NCBI GenBank assembly: GCA_039026235.1
Contig: JBCCMQ010000001.1
Span: 310,001 to 374,000 of the forward strand
Reading direction: 5' to 3'
Length of the DNA: 64,000 nt
From: JBCCMQ01 sp039026235
GTDB lineage: Bacteria; Pseudomonadota; Alphaproteobacteria; Rhodobacterales; Rhodobacteraceae
A program made the translations under genes and the position numbers. The notes below the pieces were generated by a model. It made no database searches. It was not told the DNA's origin and saw only the letters and a program-made list of their open reading frames with translations. Positions 17,073 through 25,768 of this stretch are shown piece by piece (position 1 is the stretch's first letter; the number at the start of each line of letters is the position of its first letter).

Positions 17073-19448
17073 CTATACCTTGCCAAGGGCCTTCAGTATC
17101 CGCTGCGGCGTCATGGGCATTTGCCAGATGGATGTATTCACCGGTCGCAGCGCGTCATTGACGGCATTAAGGATCGCAGCCGGCGCGCCCCCGGTGCCCG
17201 CTTCGCCTGCGCCTTTCGCCCCCAGGACGCTGGTTTTGGTCGGTGTCTCGACATGGGCCACATGTATGTCCGGCATCTCGGCCGCCATCGGAACAAGGTA
17301 ATCGGCCATGCTGGTGTTCAGCATCTGGCCATCGTCGGAATAAAGGCATTCCTCATAAAGCGCGCCGCCAATGCCCTGGACAACCCCGCCGCGGATCTGT
17401 TCGTCGACCAGAAGGGGGTTCAGCACGCGACCGCAGTCTTCCACCGCCCAGAAGTCGAGAACGCGGACGATACCCGTATCAGTGTCGACCTCCACATGGG
17501 CCGCCATGGCGCCGTTGGTGAAGACAAAAGGAAAGTCGGTCACGCGGTAGTGTCGCGTGGCGATCAGTTCCGGTTTCAGGTCGGGCGGCAATTCGTTTCC
17601 GCGGTAGTAGACCGTGCGCGCAAGATCGCTCAGCTCCATGCGTTCGGTGCCGTCAGCGTCAGTGATTTTTCCGCCCCGGATGTCGAGATCACCCGGTTTG
17701 GCCTGAAGGATTGCAGCGGCCACTTCAAGCACCTGCTCTTTGAGCGCCACGGCCGCCTGCAGCATCGCCTCACCGCCGATCCCCGCACCGCGCGATGCCC
17801 AAGTGCCGCCGCCATAGGGCGTGACCTCGGTATCACCGGTTTTGACGCGTACCCGGCCCATATCGACACCGAAAACATCGGCCGCGATCTGGGCAAGGAT
17901 GGTGTTTGTGCCCTGTCCCTGTTCGGTCACCGAGGACGAGATGTGAATGGCACCCCCGGCATCAAGCCGGATCGCCGCACCGTCCTGGCTGGCGATCGGC
18001 GCACCGCCGATGCCGTAAAACATCGGCGACGGGTTGGTCACTTCGACCATCGAGCAAAACCCGATGCCTCGCAGGATGCCATCGCCCCGAAGGCGGGTCT
18101 GGTCGTCGCGCAGCGCCTGGTACCCCATCAGATCAACCAGCCGTTCCATGGCGCGGTGATGGGACAGATCGTCGAGCTTCATTCCCGTCGCGCTTGACCG
18201 GGGATAGCTGTCATCGCGCATAAGGTTGCGTCGGCGGATCTCGACCGGGTCAAGGCCGATGGCGGCGGCGGCGTCTTCCAGCAGGCCGTCGCAAACCGCC
18301 ATGGCGATCGGATGGCCGACGGCGCGGTACTGGCACATCAGGTTCTTGTTCTGAAACACGACCCGGGCGCGGGCGTGATAGTGTTCAATGTCGTAGGGCG
18401 CGCCGGTCAAGTTCAGAACCTGATTGGCCTCGATAGCCGAGGTCCGCGGATACATCGAAAACGGACCTATCCCGGTGATGTCGTCAAAGGACAGGGCCGC
18501 GATTTTGCCCTCTTGGGTCACCGCCATCCTGGCCTGCACCACATGGTCTCGGGCGTGAATGTCGGACAGAAAGCTCTCAAGACGGTCAGCCACGAACTTG
18601 ACCGGGCGCTTCAACAGGCGCGACGCGATCGCGGTGGCGATTTCATCGCCGTAGGTGTGGATCTTTATGCCAAAGGATCCGCCCACATCCTCGGCCACGA
18701 TGCGCACGTCTTCTTCGGCTAGACCAAGGTGCTTGGCGAAGATGAATTGCATCATATGGGGCGCCTGGCCCGAATAGTGAAAGGTCAGGTGATCTTGGGA
18801 CGGGTCGAAATCGGCAATGGCCGTCCGGGCTTCAAGCGTCACGCCCGTGTGTCGGCCAAACCGAAATTCGCGTTCGACCACTGTGACGTCGTCCCCTTGG
18901 AAAACTGCGTCGACATCTCCGGTATCGACGGTCCGTTCCCAGGCGAGGTTGGAACCGAACCCGTCATGGATCACGGGTGTTTCCGGTTCGAGCGCGGTCT
19001 CCATATCGCAGACCGCCGGCAGTTCTTCGTAGTCCACGTCAATCAGTGCCAGCGCGTCTTCGGCAGCGGCCCGGCTGGTGGCCACGATCATGGCAATCGG
19101 CTCGCCCTGCCAGCGGGCGACATCGACCGCCAAGGGCATCTGCGGCGCGGACCTGAGGCCCGCAAGATGGCTCAGCACACCCACGTAGGGTTCCACATGC
19201 TCTGCCAGATCGGCGCCGGTCCAGGCGGCGATGACACCGGGCGCGGCGCGTGCTTCTGTCAGATCGATCGAGGTGATCTTTGCGTGGGCATGGACAGACC
19301 GCAAGAAGGCGGCGTGCACCATGCGCGGCAGAACCTTGTCGTCCACATAGCGCCCGCGCCCCTCGGACAGACGACGCGCGTCGGGGCGGGGAACGGACCG
19401 GCCAATGTAGGTGTTGGGGCGGTCGAAAACGGTAAGCGGACCAGTCAT
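17073..19448 (-). CDS. xanthine dehydrogenase-family molybdopterin-binding (large) subunit
   Basis: A 791-residue Mo hydroxylase large subunit. Motifs include the start region IGRSVPRPDARRLSEGRGRY, the cofactor loops YRAVGHPIAMAVCDG and VTEQGQGTNTILAQIAADVF, and GAKGAGEAGTGG holding the catalytic glutamate (E749). The AYRCSFR-type copper loop of CO dehydrogenase is absent, so it is not a CoxL of the aerobic CO-oxidising type. These enzymes hydroxylate N-heterocycles or aldehydes using water. Last gene of a three-gene minus-strand operon, overlapping the 2Fe-2S subunit as ATGA. Substrate unknown. Confidence 0.9.
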   Translation of the reverse strand: MTGPLTVFDRPNTYIGRSVPRPDARRLSEGRGRYVDDKVLPRMVHAAFLRSVHAHAKITSIDLTEARAAPGVIAAWTGADLAEHVEPYVGVLSHLAGLRSAPQMPLAVDVARWQGEPIAMIVATSRAAAEDALALIDVDYEELPAVCDMETALEPETPVIHDGFGSNLAWERTVDTGDVDAVFQGDDVTVVEREFRFGRHTGVTLEARTAIADFDPSQDHLTFHYSGQAPHMMQFIFAKHLGLAEEDVRIVAEDVGGSFGIKIHTYGDEIATAIASRLLKRPVKFVADRLESFLSDIHARDHVVQARMAVTQEGKIAALSFDDITGIGPFSMYPRTSAIEANQVLNLTGAPYDIEHYHARARVVFQNKNLMCQYRAVGHPIAMAVCDGLLEDAAAAIGLDPVEIRRRNLMRDDSYPRSSATGMKLDDLSHHRAMERLVDLMGYQALRDDQTRLRGDGILRGIGFCSMVEVTNPSPMFYGIGGAPIASQDGAAIRLDAGGAIHISSSVTEQGQGTNTILAQIAADVFGVDMGRVRVKTGDTEVTPYGGGTWASRGAGIGGEAMLQAAVALKEQVLEVAAAILQAKPGDLDIRGGKITDADGTERMELSDLARTVYYRGNELPPDLKPELIATRHYRVTDFPFVFTNGAMAAHVEVDTDTGIVRVLDFWAVEDCGRVLNPLLVDEQIRGGVVQGIGGALYEECLYSDDGQMLNTSMADYLVPMAAEMPDIHVAHVETPTKTSVLGAKGAGEAGTGGAPAAILNAVNDALRPVNTSIWQMPMTPQRILKALGKV

Positions 19449-19924
19449 GCACTGACCTTCCCATCGATTGTGTCGCAGACCGCATCGACAATGGCCTGGT
19501 AGCCGGTGCAGCGACAGTAGTTGCCTGACAGGTGTTCGCGGATTGCCGTGCGGTCAGGTGCCCCGCCTTTTTCGATGTATTCCAGCGCGCTGGCCAGCAT
19601 GCCCGGCGTGCAGAATCCGCATTGCAACGCGTTGCGTGTGGCAAAAGCCTGTCGCAGGTCGGCACTGCGTCCGCTGTCGGCCAGCCCTTCCACAGTTGTT
19701 ACTTTGGCCCCGTCCGCCTGCACCGCAAGCATCAGACATCCGCGCACCATGCGCCCATCGAGTTCCAGTGTGCAAGCCCCGCAGACGCCTTGTTCGCATC
19801 CCACGTGGCTTCCGGTCAGGCCGACATCCTGACGTAGGAAATCCACGAGGTTTCGGCGCACCGGCACCTCGGCCGATACCAGCTCTCCGTTGACGCTGAG
19901 CGAGATGCGTGTGGTGCGGGTCAT
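19445..19924 (-). CDS. (2Fe-2S)-binding subunit of the molybdenum hydroxylase
   Basis: A 159-residue subunit with the two expected clusters: a plant-ferredoxin type site C-E-Q-G-V-C-G-A-C with a fourth cysteine in VRGCL, and the C-terminal pair CGFCTPGM and YCRCTGYQ. It passes electrons from the Mo site to FAD. The start MTRTTRISLS overlaps the FAD subunit stop by four bases, and its own stop overlaps the large subunit start. Confidence 0.92.
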   Translation of the reverse strand: MTRTTRISLSVNGELVSAEVPVRRNLVDFLRQDVGLTGSHVGCEQGVCGACTLELDGRMVRGCLMLAVQADGAKVTTVEGLADSGRSADLRQAFATRNALQCGFCTPGMLASALEYIEKGGAPDRTAIREHLSGNYCRCTGYQAIVDAVCDTIDGKVSA

Positions 19925-20763
19925 GTAAGCACCTCTGCCCATGCGCGGCGCAGCGCGACGCCCGCCAGATGATGCTTGGTGTTTTCGGCTGCATTCAGGT
20001 CAGCCTCAAACTCAAGATCACTCAGGGCATCGATGGCCGCATCTATGGCTGCGGCACCGCCATCGCTACCGGCCAGCGCCGCTTCGGCCAGATCCGCGCG
20101 AACCGGTCGGTCCGCCACGCCGAAAAGGGTAATCCGTACCGTATCCAGCGTCATGCTCGCCGTGATCATGCAACCGGCCATGGCATAGTCGCCGTGCCGC
20201 CGGACGATTTCGTGAAAGCCAAATCTCTGGCTGTGTTCCGCGACGGGAAGGCGAACCTCCACAACCAGTTCATCCGGTTCTCTTTCGGTGTCAAAGATGC
20301 CAAGAAAGAAATCATCGGCCGGAACAGTGCGCTGTCCGGTCGCGTTTTGGAGAACGATCTCGCCCCCCAATACGAGCACCAGCGCCGGCATTTCAGCCGC
20401 CGGGTCGGCCAGGGCTATACTGCCACCTATCGTTCCACGATTGCGAATTGCGGCGTGGGCAACATGGGGCAGTACCTTTGGAAAAAGCGGCATGGCGGCG
20501 CAAAGCTCTTCTGATGCCTCAAGCTCGCAATAGCGGGTCGTGGCGCCAATCCGGATCCAGCCGTCTTCGACGGTGATCCCGGAAAGCTCGGAAATTGCGT
20601 TCAGGTCGACGAGTACATCGGGCGCGGCCAGCCGAAAGTTCATCATCGGCATCAGGCTTTGCCCGCCTGCGAGCGGTTCCGCTGCACCGTCGCCGTCTGC
20701 CAGCAGCGCAAGCGCCGCCGCCAGCGTATTGGGCCGTTCATAGTCGAAATCTGGTGCCTTCAC
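19921..20763 (-). CDS. FAD-binding (medium) subunit of the molybdenum hydroxylase
   Basis: A 280-residue protein of the CoxM/XdhB class. FAD contacts are visible as PLAGGQSLMPMMNFRLAAPD and AIRNRGTIGGSIALADPAAE. The GTG at 20763 is chosen because it gives the normal N-terminus (VKAPDFDYERPNTLAAALAL) behind GGGGACG; the longer frame would run through the promoter and the divergent osmC-like gene. First gene of the operon medium-small-large. Confidence 0.9.
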   Translation of the reverse strand: MKAPDFDYERPNTLAAALALLADGDGAAEPLAGGQSLMPMMNFRLAAPDVLVDLNAISELSGITVEDGWIRIGATTRYCELEASEELCAAMPLFPKVLPHVAHAAIRNRGTIGGSIALADPAAEMPALVLVLGGEIVLQNATGQRTVPADDFFLGIFDTEREPDELVVEVRLPVAEHSQRFGFHEIVRRHGDYAMAGCMITASMTLDTVRITLFGVADRPVRADLAEAALAGSDGGAAAIDAAIDALSDLEFEADLNAAENTKHHLAGVALRRAWAEVLT

Positions 20764-20817
20764 TGGCCTATCGTCCCCATTGAAACATCGCCTTGCGTTG
20801 GTGGTCCTACTCCAACT

Positions 20818-20835
20818 ATTTATCGACCTATAAAT
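20818..20835. promoter_or_regulatory. palindrome, candidate TetR-type operator (Mo hydroxylase / OsmC promoter)
   Basis: ATTTATCGACCTATAAAT sits in the 102-bp gap between the divergent FAD-subunit and OsmC genes. The 16-bp core TTTATCGACCTATAAA nearly repeats at 25117-25132. Arms ATTTAT and ATAAAT are exact inverted repeats. Confidence 0.55.
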
Positions 20836-20865
20836 TAAGGCAAGCCTCAAAGGGAGATCTGCGAC

Positions 20866-21327
20866 ATGGCTATCAGGCAAAAATCCGTCGTACAGATGAA
20901 GGTGAACGCGACAGGTGAAACGCATGCGCGCAGCAGGCTTCGTGTGCGGGATGTCGAAGGTGTGATCGATGAACCGGTTGAACGACATGGCACAAACCAG
21001 GGCTTGACGCCGACCGAGACGCTGATGGCGTCGTTGATCGGCTGCACCAACGTGATTTCGAAACGGATTGCCCATTCCATGGGTGTCGAGATGGGCGAGA
21101 TGGAAATCGACCTGACGGCACAGTTTGATCGACGCGGAACGATGCTTCAGGAAGAAATCGAGCAGCCGTTTTCCGATGTCGTGATGGACATTAGTGTGAA
21201 AACTGATGCCACAGATGCTCAGCTTGAAGATATCAAGCGGGAACTGGCAAAGTTCTGCCCGATTGCCAAAGTGATCCGAGGGTCCGGAGTGACCATCACG
21301 GAAAACTGGACGAAGTCACCACTCTGA
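20866..21327 (+). CDS. OsmC-family protein
   Basis: A 153-residue OsmC/Ohr-fold protein. Both redox cysteines are present: LIGCTNVI (about C64) and KFCPIAKVI near residue 130. GLTPTETLMASLIGCTN is the family core. OsmC proteins reduce organic hydroperoxides; homologues beside catabolic oxidoreductases may protect against reactive by-products. It is transcribed divergently from the Mo hydroxylase operon and followed after 16 bp by a redoxin gene. Confidence 0.85.
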   Translation: MAIRQKSVVQMKVNATGETHARSRLRVRDVEGVIDEPVERHGTNQGLTPTETLMASLIGCTNVISKRIAHSMGVEMGEMEIDLTAQFDRRGTMLQEEIEQPFSDVVMDISVKTDATDAQLEDIKRELAKFCPIAKVIRGSGVTITENWTKSPL

Positions 21328-21343
21328 TAACAAAGGATTTCCC

Positions 21344-21865
21344 ATGACAACAAAACCCATGCCCGGAAGCGCCGCGCCGGCGCTGTCACTGCCGCTTGCT
21401 GGCGGCGGTACATTCGATCTGTCCGCGCAAACACCCGATGCGGCGACTATGGTGATTTTCTATCGTGGATATCACTGTCCCGTTTGCCAGACGTATCTTG
21501 CCAAGGTCGTCGAAAAGACGGCTGCCTTTGCCGAGGTTGGCATGCCCATCGTGCTGGTGTCCATGGATGGCCAGGAACGTGCAGAAAAGGCCAAGGCTGA
21601 ATGGGGTCTAGGCGATCTTGATGTCGCCTACGGACTAACCGAGGCCCAGGCGCGTGCATGGGGGCTTTACGTATCGACGTCGATCAAAGAGGTCGAAATC
21701 CCCGTCTTTTGCGAACCCGGAACCTTCTGGGTTCTGCCGGACGGGTCGCTCTATTTAATCGATATCGCTTCGATGCCCTTCGCGCGACCGGATCTGGATA
21801 TTCTCCTGTCGCGGGTGATGGCCATTGGAAACGGCTATCCCGCGCGGGGCACGCGGGCCGCCTGA
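21344..21865 (+). CDS. peroxiredoxin-like redoxin (AhpC/TSA family)
   Basis: A 173-residue thioredoxin-fold protein with the site YRGYHCPVCQTYL near residue 45, a C-x-x-C as in the peroxiredoxin-like group, and a C-terminal half with TFWVLPDGSLYLIDI. Its place directly behind osmC suggests a joint peroxide-removing pair. It converges on tetR with 16 bp between stops. Confidence 0.82.
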   Translation: MTTKPMPGSAAPALSLPLAGGGTFDLSAQTPDAATMVIFYRGYHCPVCQTYLAKVVEKTAAFAEVGMPIVLVSMDGQERAEKAKAEWGLGDLDVAYGLTEAQARAWGLYVSTSIKEVEIPVFCEPGTFWVLPDGSLYLIDIASMPFARPDLDILLSRVMAIGNGYPARGTRAA

Positions 21866-21881
21866 CGGAAACGCGCCGCGC

Positions 21882-22511
21882 CTAGCTCTGCAGACGTTCC
21901 AACGCCAGCATCAGGCTTTCGACGGACGTCTCAATGACAAAGTCGCGGCCCATGATCGGTGTCTGGCCGTATATCTCGGTCCGGACACCGTAATAGTAGA
22001 TGCCACCGTGAACCGCCCAGGCCAGTTCGATTTCTGCGTCCTGAACCTGGTCGGGATCACGGCCGGATTCCACCCGCCATTCGCGAATAATGGGCTCTAG
22101 TATGCGGCTGCGGACGCGGGCGATGTAGCGCCGGTTGATCTCGCCGCTTTTCAGCCCCGCAAACAGGAAAATGCGCATCCAGTCGCGTTGGAAGACCACA
22201 TCGGTATAGACCTCGTAAAAGCTGAGCAGACGCTTGCGTAAGGGCATTGATCGGTCGGCGATCATGGCGTCCCAGTCCGAGCTCCATCTGCGCACGTAAA
22301 CGGTCTCATAAACCTCTGCGATCAGCTCGTCCTTGGAGGGGAAGTACCGATAGAGAAGCGGCTGCGTCACGTCCAGGCGGCGGGCAAGTTCCCGCGTCGA
22401 GCTTTCAAAACCTTCTTCGGCGAAGAATTCGATTGCCTTTTGGACAAATTCCTCGCGCCGGTCTTCATAGGCAAGTCGGCGCCGTTTTGGCCCGGTCTTG
22501 GCACCGCTCAT
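21882..22511 (-). CDS. TetR-family transcriptional regulator
   Basis: A 209-residue repressor. The N-terminal helix-turn-helix is EDRREEFVQKAIEFFAEEGF, then STRELARRLDVTQPLLYRYF; the C-terminal two thirds are helical and ligand-binding. It sits in the middle of the catabolic island, and similar palindromes occur in four nearby promoters, including the one upstream of the cyclase gene next to it. It is the best candidate for the common regulator. Its inducer is unknown. Confidence 0.88.
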   Translation of the reverse strand: MSGAKTGPKRRRLAYEDRREEFVQKAIEFFAEEGFESSTRELARRLDVTQPLLYRYFPSKDELIAEVYETVYVRRWSSDWDAMIADRSMPLRKRLLSFYEVYTDVVFQRDWMRIFLFAGLKSGEINRRYIARVRSRILEPIIREWRVESGRDPDQVQDAEIELAWAVHGGIYYYGVRTEIYGQTPIMGRDFVIETSVESLMLALERLQS

Positions 22512-22726
22512 ATGTGCCTCGCTTTCGGATCCCTCAGAGGTGCGTGACCTGCGGCGTCTGCCGAACCTCGGGCTGCCGGGCTGTTGCCATCGCGAAACGT
22601 ACGTTCATGGGTCCCCGCACCAATCCGCACAGCTGTACCGGAACATGGAACGATCTTCTCTCCAATCAGGCCCCCTGCCGAGGCCTCCCAGACTTCGCCG
22701 ATCATATCCATGCTCTTTTTGATCAT
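22508..22726 (-). CDS. possible small ORF coupled to tetR
   Basis: A 72-residue frame (MIKKSMDMIGEVWEAS at the start) whose stop overlaps the tetR start as ATGA, a coupling pattern typical of real genes here. No good ribosome binding site and no family recognised; the C-terminal half is low-complexity. Could be a leader peptide, a gene remnant or chance. Confidence 0.25.
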   Translation of the reverse strand: MIKKSMDMIGEVWEASAGGLIGEKIVPCSGTAVRIGAGTHERTFRDGNSPAARGSADAAGHAPLRDPKARHI

Positions 22727-22750
22727 TGCCAACCCATTTGGTGCCGGGCA

Positions 22751-22768
22751 AGTTATCACCCGATAACT
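22751..22768. promoter_or_regulatory. perfect palindrome, candidate TetR operator (cyclase promoter)
   Basis: AGTTATC-ACCC-GATAACT is a perfect 7-bp inverted repeat with a 4-base spacer, 71 bp upstream of the cyclase start and within the 329-bp region between tetR and that gene. It shares TTATC and ATAA arms and spacing with the sites at 20818, 25117 and 14893. Confidence 0.6.
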
Positions 22769-22839
22769 AAACATGCCCAAGCCTAGGGCAGCAAGACAAT
22801 CGGGATTGCGGCATTCTGTGCGGCAAGGGAGGAATCCAG

Positions 22840-23796
22840 ATGGCAAAATTAACGCGTCAGGACATCTATGACACGGCGAAAGAGCTTTCGAATTGGGGCA
22901 GGTGGGGGCCTGACGACCAGCTGGGCACCCTGAACAACATTTCTCCGGAAGATATTATTGCAGCGGCGGGTCTGGTCAAGAAGGGCAAGGTCTTTGCGCT
23001 GGGGTTGAACCTGAAGGAAAAGATTCAGTCCGGTCTGTTTGGCGGGCGCTGGAACCTCATTCACCAGATGCTGGCCACCGGAACAGACGCAGTGGCGGGC
23101 GAACAGGACGGCGATGGCAAGGCCTATCTTCGTTACGCCGACGATGCGATCAATGTGCCCTGTCAGGGGTCCACGCAATGGGATGCGCTGTGCCACATCT
23201 TCCTTGATGACAAGATGTACAATGGCTACCCCGCCGCCGATGTCACGGTGAATGGTGCCAAACGGCTGGGCATCGAACATGTGCGCGACAAGATGGTCGG
23301 CCGCGGTGTTCTTTTGGATGTGGCGCGCTGGAAAGGCGTCGACAGTCTTGACGACGGATATCCGATCACCAACGCGGATTTGGACGGATGTGCTGTGGAT
23401 CAGGGCGTCGACATTCGCAAAGGCGATTTCGTCATTGTGCGCACCGGTCACCAAGAACGCTGTCTGGCGGGCGGTGACTGGTCTGGCTATGCCGGTGGAG
23501 ATGCGCCGGGCCTTGCTTTTGAGACCGCGCGCTGGATCAAGGCCCATGATATTGCCGCGATCTGTTCCGACACCTGGGGGTGCGAGGTCCGCCCAAACGA
23601 GACCGACGAGGCGAACCAACCCTGGCATTGGGTGGTGATACCGGCCATCGGCATATCCATGGGCGAAATCTTCTATCTCAAGGAACTGGCCGCCGATTGC
23701 GCCGAGGACGGTGTGTACGAATTTTTGTTCTCCGCACCACCCTTGCATTTGCCCGGTGGGGCAGGGTCGCCAATCAATCCTCAGGCCATCAAGTAG
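22840..23796 (+). CDS. cyclase-family metal-dependent hydrolase
   Basis: A 318-residue protein of the family that includes kynurenine formamidase and isatin hydrolase, but of the longer subtype that opens with NWGRWGPDDQLGTLNNISPE. The metal motif HxGTHxDxPxH of the short enzymes appears altered as C-Q-G-S-T-Q-W-D-A-L-C-H (about residues 108-119). SDTWGCEVRPNETD and NQPWHWVVIPAIGISMGE are other conserved parts. Such enzymes open amide or lactone bonds. Good ribosome binding site (GGGAGGAA). Confidence 0.85.
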   Translation: MAKLTRQDIYDTAKELSNWGRWGPDDQLGTLNNISPEDIIAAAGLVKKGKVFALGLNLKEKIQSGLFGGRWNLIHQMLATGTDAVAGEQDGDGKAYLRYADDAINVPCQGSTQWDALCHIFLDDKMYNGYPAADVTVNGAKRLGIEHVRDKMVGRGVLLDVARWKGVDSLDDGYPITNADLDGCAVDQGVDIRKGDFVIVRTGHQERCLAGGDWSGYAGGDAPGLAFETARWIKAHDIAAICSDTWGCEVRPNETDEANQPWHWVVIPAIGISMGEIFYLKELAADCAEDGVYEFLFSAPPLHLPGGAGSPINPQAIK

Positions 23797-23889
23797 CGCC
23801 ACAGGGCGGTATGTGGCGCTGGTTGGGCCGGCCAGAACATCGCCAGATGGCAACGATAGGCGCGTCCCGCCCAAGTCCAATCGGACGCG

Positions 23890-25095
23890 TCAGTCTTCCA
23901 AAATCGCGGCGGTTTCGCGGACGATGGCGTCCATGTCCGGATGGGCGCGTCCGTCGCCATTGTCCGGATCAGATCGCTCGAAGATATAGCTGCCCAGCCG
24001 GCGCCCGAGATCGCGCGCTTCAAGGGACGCCGGAACCCTTTCCCGTGTATAGGCTGCAAGCGAACCGGGCACATCGTCAGCATCGAGATGCCGCGCCAAA
24101 GCGAGCGCGTCCTCTGCGGCCTTTGTAACACCCATCCCCACATGCGGACGCGCCACGCAAGCGGCATCCCCGGCAAGCGCGACGCGGCCTTCTGAAAAGG
24201 TCGGACTGCAATGATCGTATATCGGTGTGAAAAACGGACGTTTGCTGCCTTCGAGGATTCCGAAGATTTGTGGTGGCAAAAGGTCCTTTGCGGCCCTTGT
24301 CATATCTTCCAGGACGTCCTCGCGTACAAGAGGCGGCGGGATCGACAGGGCATGATGGGTGCCGGTCGCATCGGTTAGCATTTCCTGCAGTTGATCTTCG
24401 CTAAACGCCGCGTACCAAACGAAATTGTAGCGACGATAACCCGGCCGCAGGTCATTGTCGGCACCGGCGATTGGATAGCCAATCATCTGCGTACCATTCG
24501 GCAGGAAGAACCCGAAGTCCGCGAAAAAGCGATCGTGGATCTGTGGTGCGATGGCTGATTCTTCGGCCAGCGCCCTCCACACGACGTAGCCTGAATACTC
24601 GGGATGAACATCGGGCAGCATCTGGCCCCGGATGGCTGACCGGAAACCGTCCGCCCCGACAAATACGTCGGCAGCTTCCGTCTGACCGCCTTCCAGCTTG
24701 ACCAGCACTTGGTCATCCTGGGTTTCGTATCCGGTGACCGCATGCCCCAGTTTGTAGGTGCCTTTCGGCATGAGCGCTCGCAGAATTCGGTGCATCCGGT
24801 CCCAAGAGGTGACAATCTGCGGATAGGGCTTCTTGAAAATAATTTCGCCGTTGCGGTCAAAGACCGTGCGCATGGTTACTTCGACACCCAAGTCACGGAC
24901 ATCGGCACCAATTTTTCCAAGCGCGTTTAACAATCGATCGTGGGTCACTATGCCGGCACCGCGGCCGGCCAACTCAACGCTACTGCGTTCGAAGAGTTGG
25001 ACGCGCCATCCCGCACGCATCAACGCTGCTGCTGTGAAGAGGCCGCAAATGGATCCCCCAGATACAATTGCGGTCCCGGTCCTCTTGCTCTTCAC
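23890..25095 (-). CDS. FAD-dependent aromatic-ring monooxygenase
   Basis: A 401-residue class A flavoprotein hydroxylase. The dinucleotide fold is SGGSICGLFTAAALMRAGW, the DG motif VGADGFRSAIRGQ, and the GD motif RVALAGDAACVARPHVGMGV followed by a helix for riboflavin binding. Relatives include salicylate and 6-hydroxynicotinate monooxygenases and PhzS-type enzymes. It is divergent from a cupin gene, with a shared palindrome between them. Together with the Mo hydroxylase it suggests successive ring hydroxylations. Confidence 0.88.
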   Translation of the reverse strand: MKSKRTGTAIVSGGSICGLFTAAALMRAGWRVQLFERSSVELAGRGAGIVTHDRLLNALGKIGADVRDLGVEVTMRTVFDRNGEIIFKKPYPQIVTSWDRMHRILRALMPKGTYKLGHAVTGYETQDDQVLVKLEGGQTEAADVFVGADGFRSAIRGQMLPDVHPEYSGYVVWRALAEESAIAPQIHDRFFADFGFFLPNGTQMIGYPIAGADNDLRPGYRRYNFVWYAAFSEDQLQEMLTDATGTHHALSIPPPLVREDVLEDMTRAAKDLLPPQIFGILEGSKRPFFTPIYDHCSPTFSEGRVALAGDAACVARPHVGMGVTKAAEDALALARHLDADDVPGSLAAYTRERVPASLEARDLGRRLGSYIFERSDPDNGDGRAHPDMDAIVRETAAILED

Positions 25096-25116
25096 TTGCC
25101 ACCTTCCGGATGCTAA

Positions 25117-25132
25117 TTTATCAGTCTATAAA
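25117..25132. promoter_or_regulatory. palindrome, candidate TetR-type operator (FAD monooxygenase / cupin promoter)
   Basis: TTTATCAGTCTATAAA lies in the 85-bp gap between divergent genes, about 22 bp from the monooxygenase start and 49 bp from the cupin start. It differs from the site at 20819 only in the central bases. Confidence 0.55.
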
Positions 25133-25180
25133 CAAGCGTCGCGTCAAAAAGGCAACCGCCAGTAAAGGAACACTGTCAGC

Positions 25181-25564
25181 ATGTCCGCATTTGCCGACCC
25201 GCATTGGTCAGAAGACCTTATTGCCGAGCTACGCTCAGCAGGCTCTAACGGTCGTGTCGGTTCGCGGATCGTAAGCGAAAGCGACCGCGTTCGTGTGTGG
25301 CTGATCGAAATGGAACCGGGCGAGCGCCTGCCATTTCATACGCATGTGCTGGACTATTTCTGGACCGCGACCACCGCTGGAAAGGCCCGGTCGCGCTATG
25401 GTGACGGTACCGTTGCCGAGGCCGACTATGCCGTTGGCGATACAAAGCATTTTCAGTTCGAACGCGGGGAATCTATGACCCACGATCTGGAAAACATCGG
25501 CGATACGATGCTGGCTTTCACGACGGTTGAGTTCAAGGACAGCGCCAATCCGCCAATCCTCTAA
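25181..25564 (+). CDS. small cupin-domain protein
   Basis: A 127-residue single cupin. The first motif is PGERLPFHTHVLDYFW with two histidines, and the second is around SMTHDLENIGD. A metal site is likely but the usual glutamate after the HxH is replaced by aspartate, so activity cannot be assumed. Regulated region shared with the FAD monooxygenase; a role in the same pathway is inferred. Confidence 0.78.
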   Translation: MSAFADPHWSEDLIAELRSAGSNGRVGSRIVSESDRVRVWLIEMEPGERLPFHTHVLDYFWTATTAGKARSRYGDGTVAEADYAVGDTKHFQFERGESMTHDLENIGDTMLAFTTVEFKDSANPPIL

Positions 25565-25768
25565 TGCAGCCCGTAAACTGAACAGCTGCCGCGCAAGTGA
25601 GGTGGCGCATACGTCGGCCGTCCCTGTCTTGAAGGCTTAAGTCAAAGCCATTTCGCGCACACCTGCATTGTCGAAGGGCAACTTTCGGTGTTTGATCCTG
25701 TTCAGGCGCGGAATCGCAGGGCCTTGCGGGGTTCCGGCGGCGCGGCGCCCACAGTGCATGCCACGCGA

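Noticed and set aside
17121..18197. 358-codon frame antisense to the Mo hydroxylase large subunit
   Set aside because: Shadow of a conserved gene; arginine/histidine-rich without motifs.
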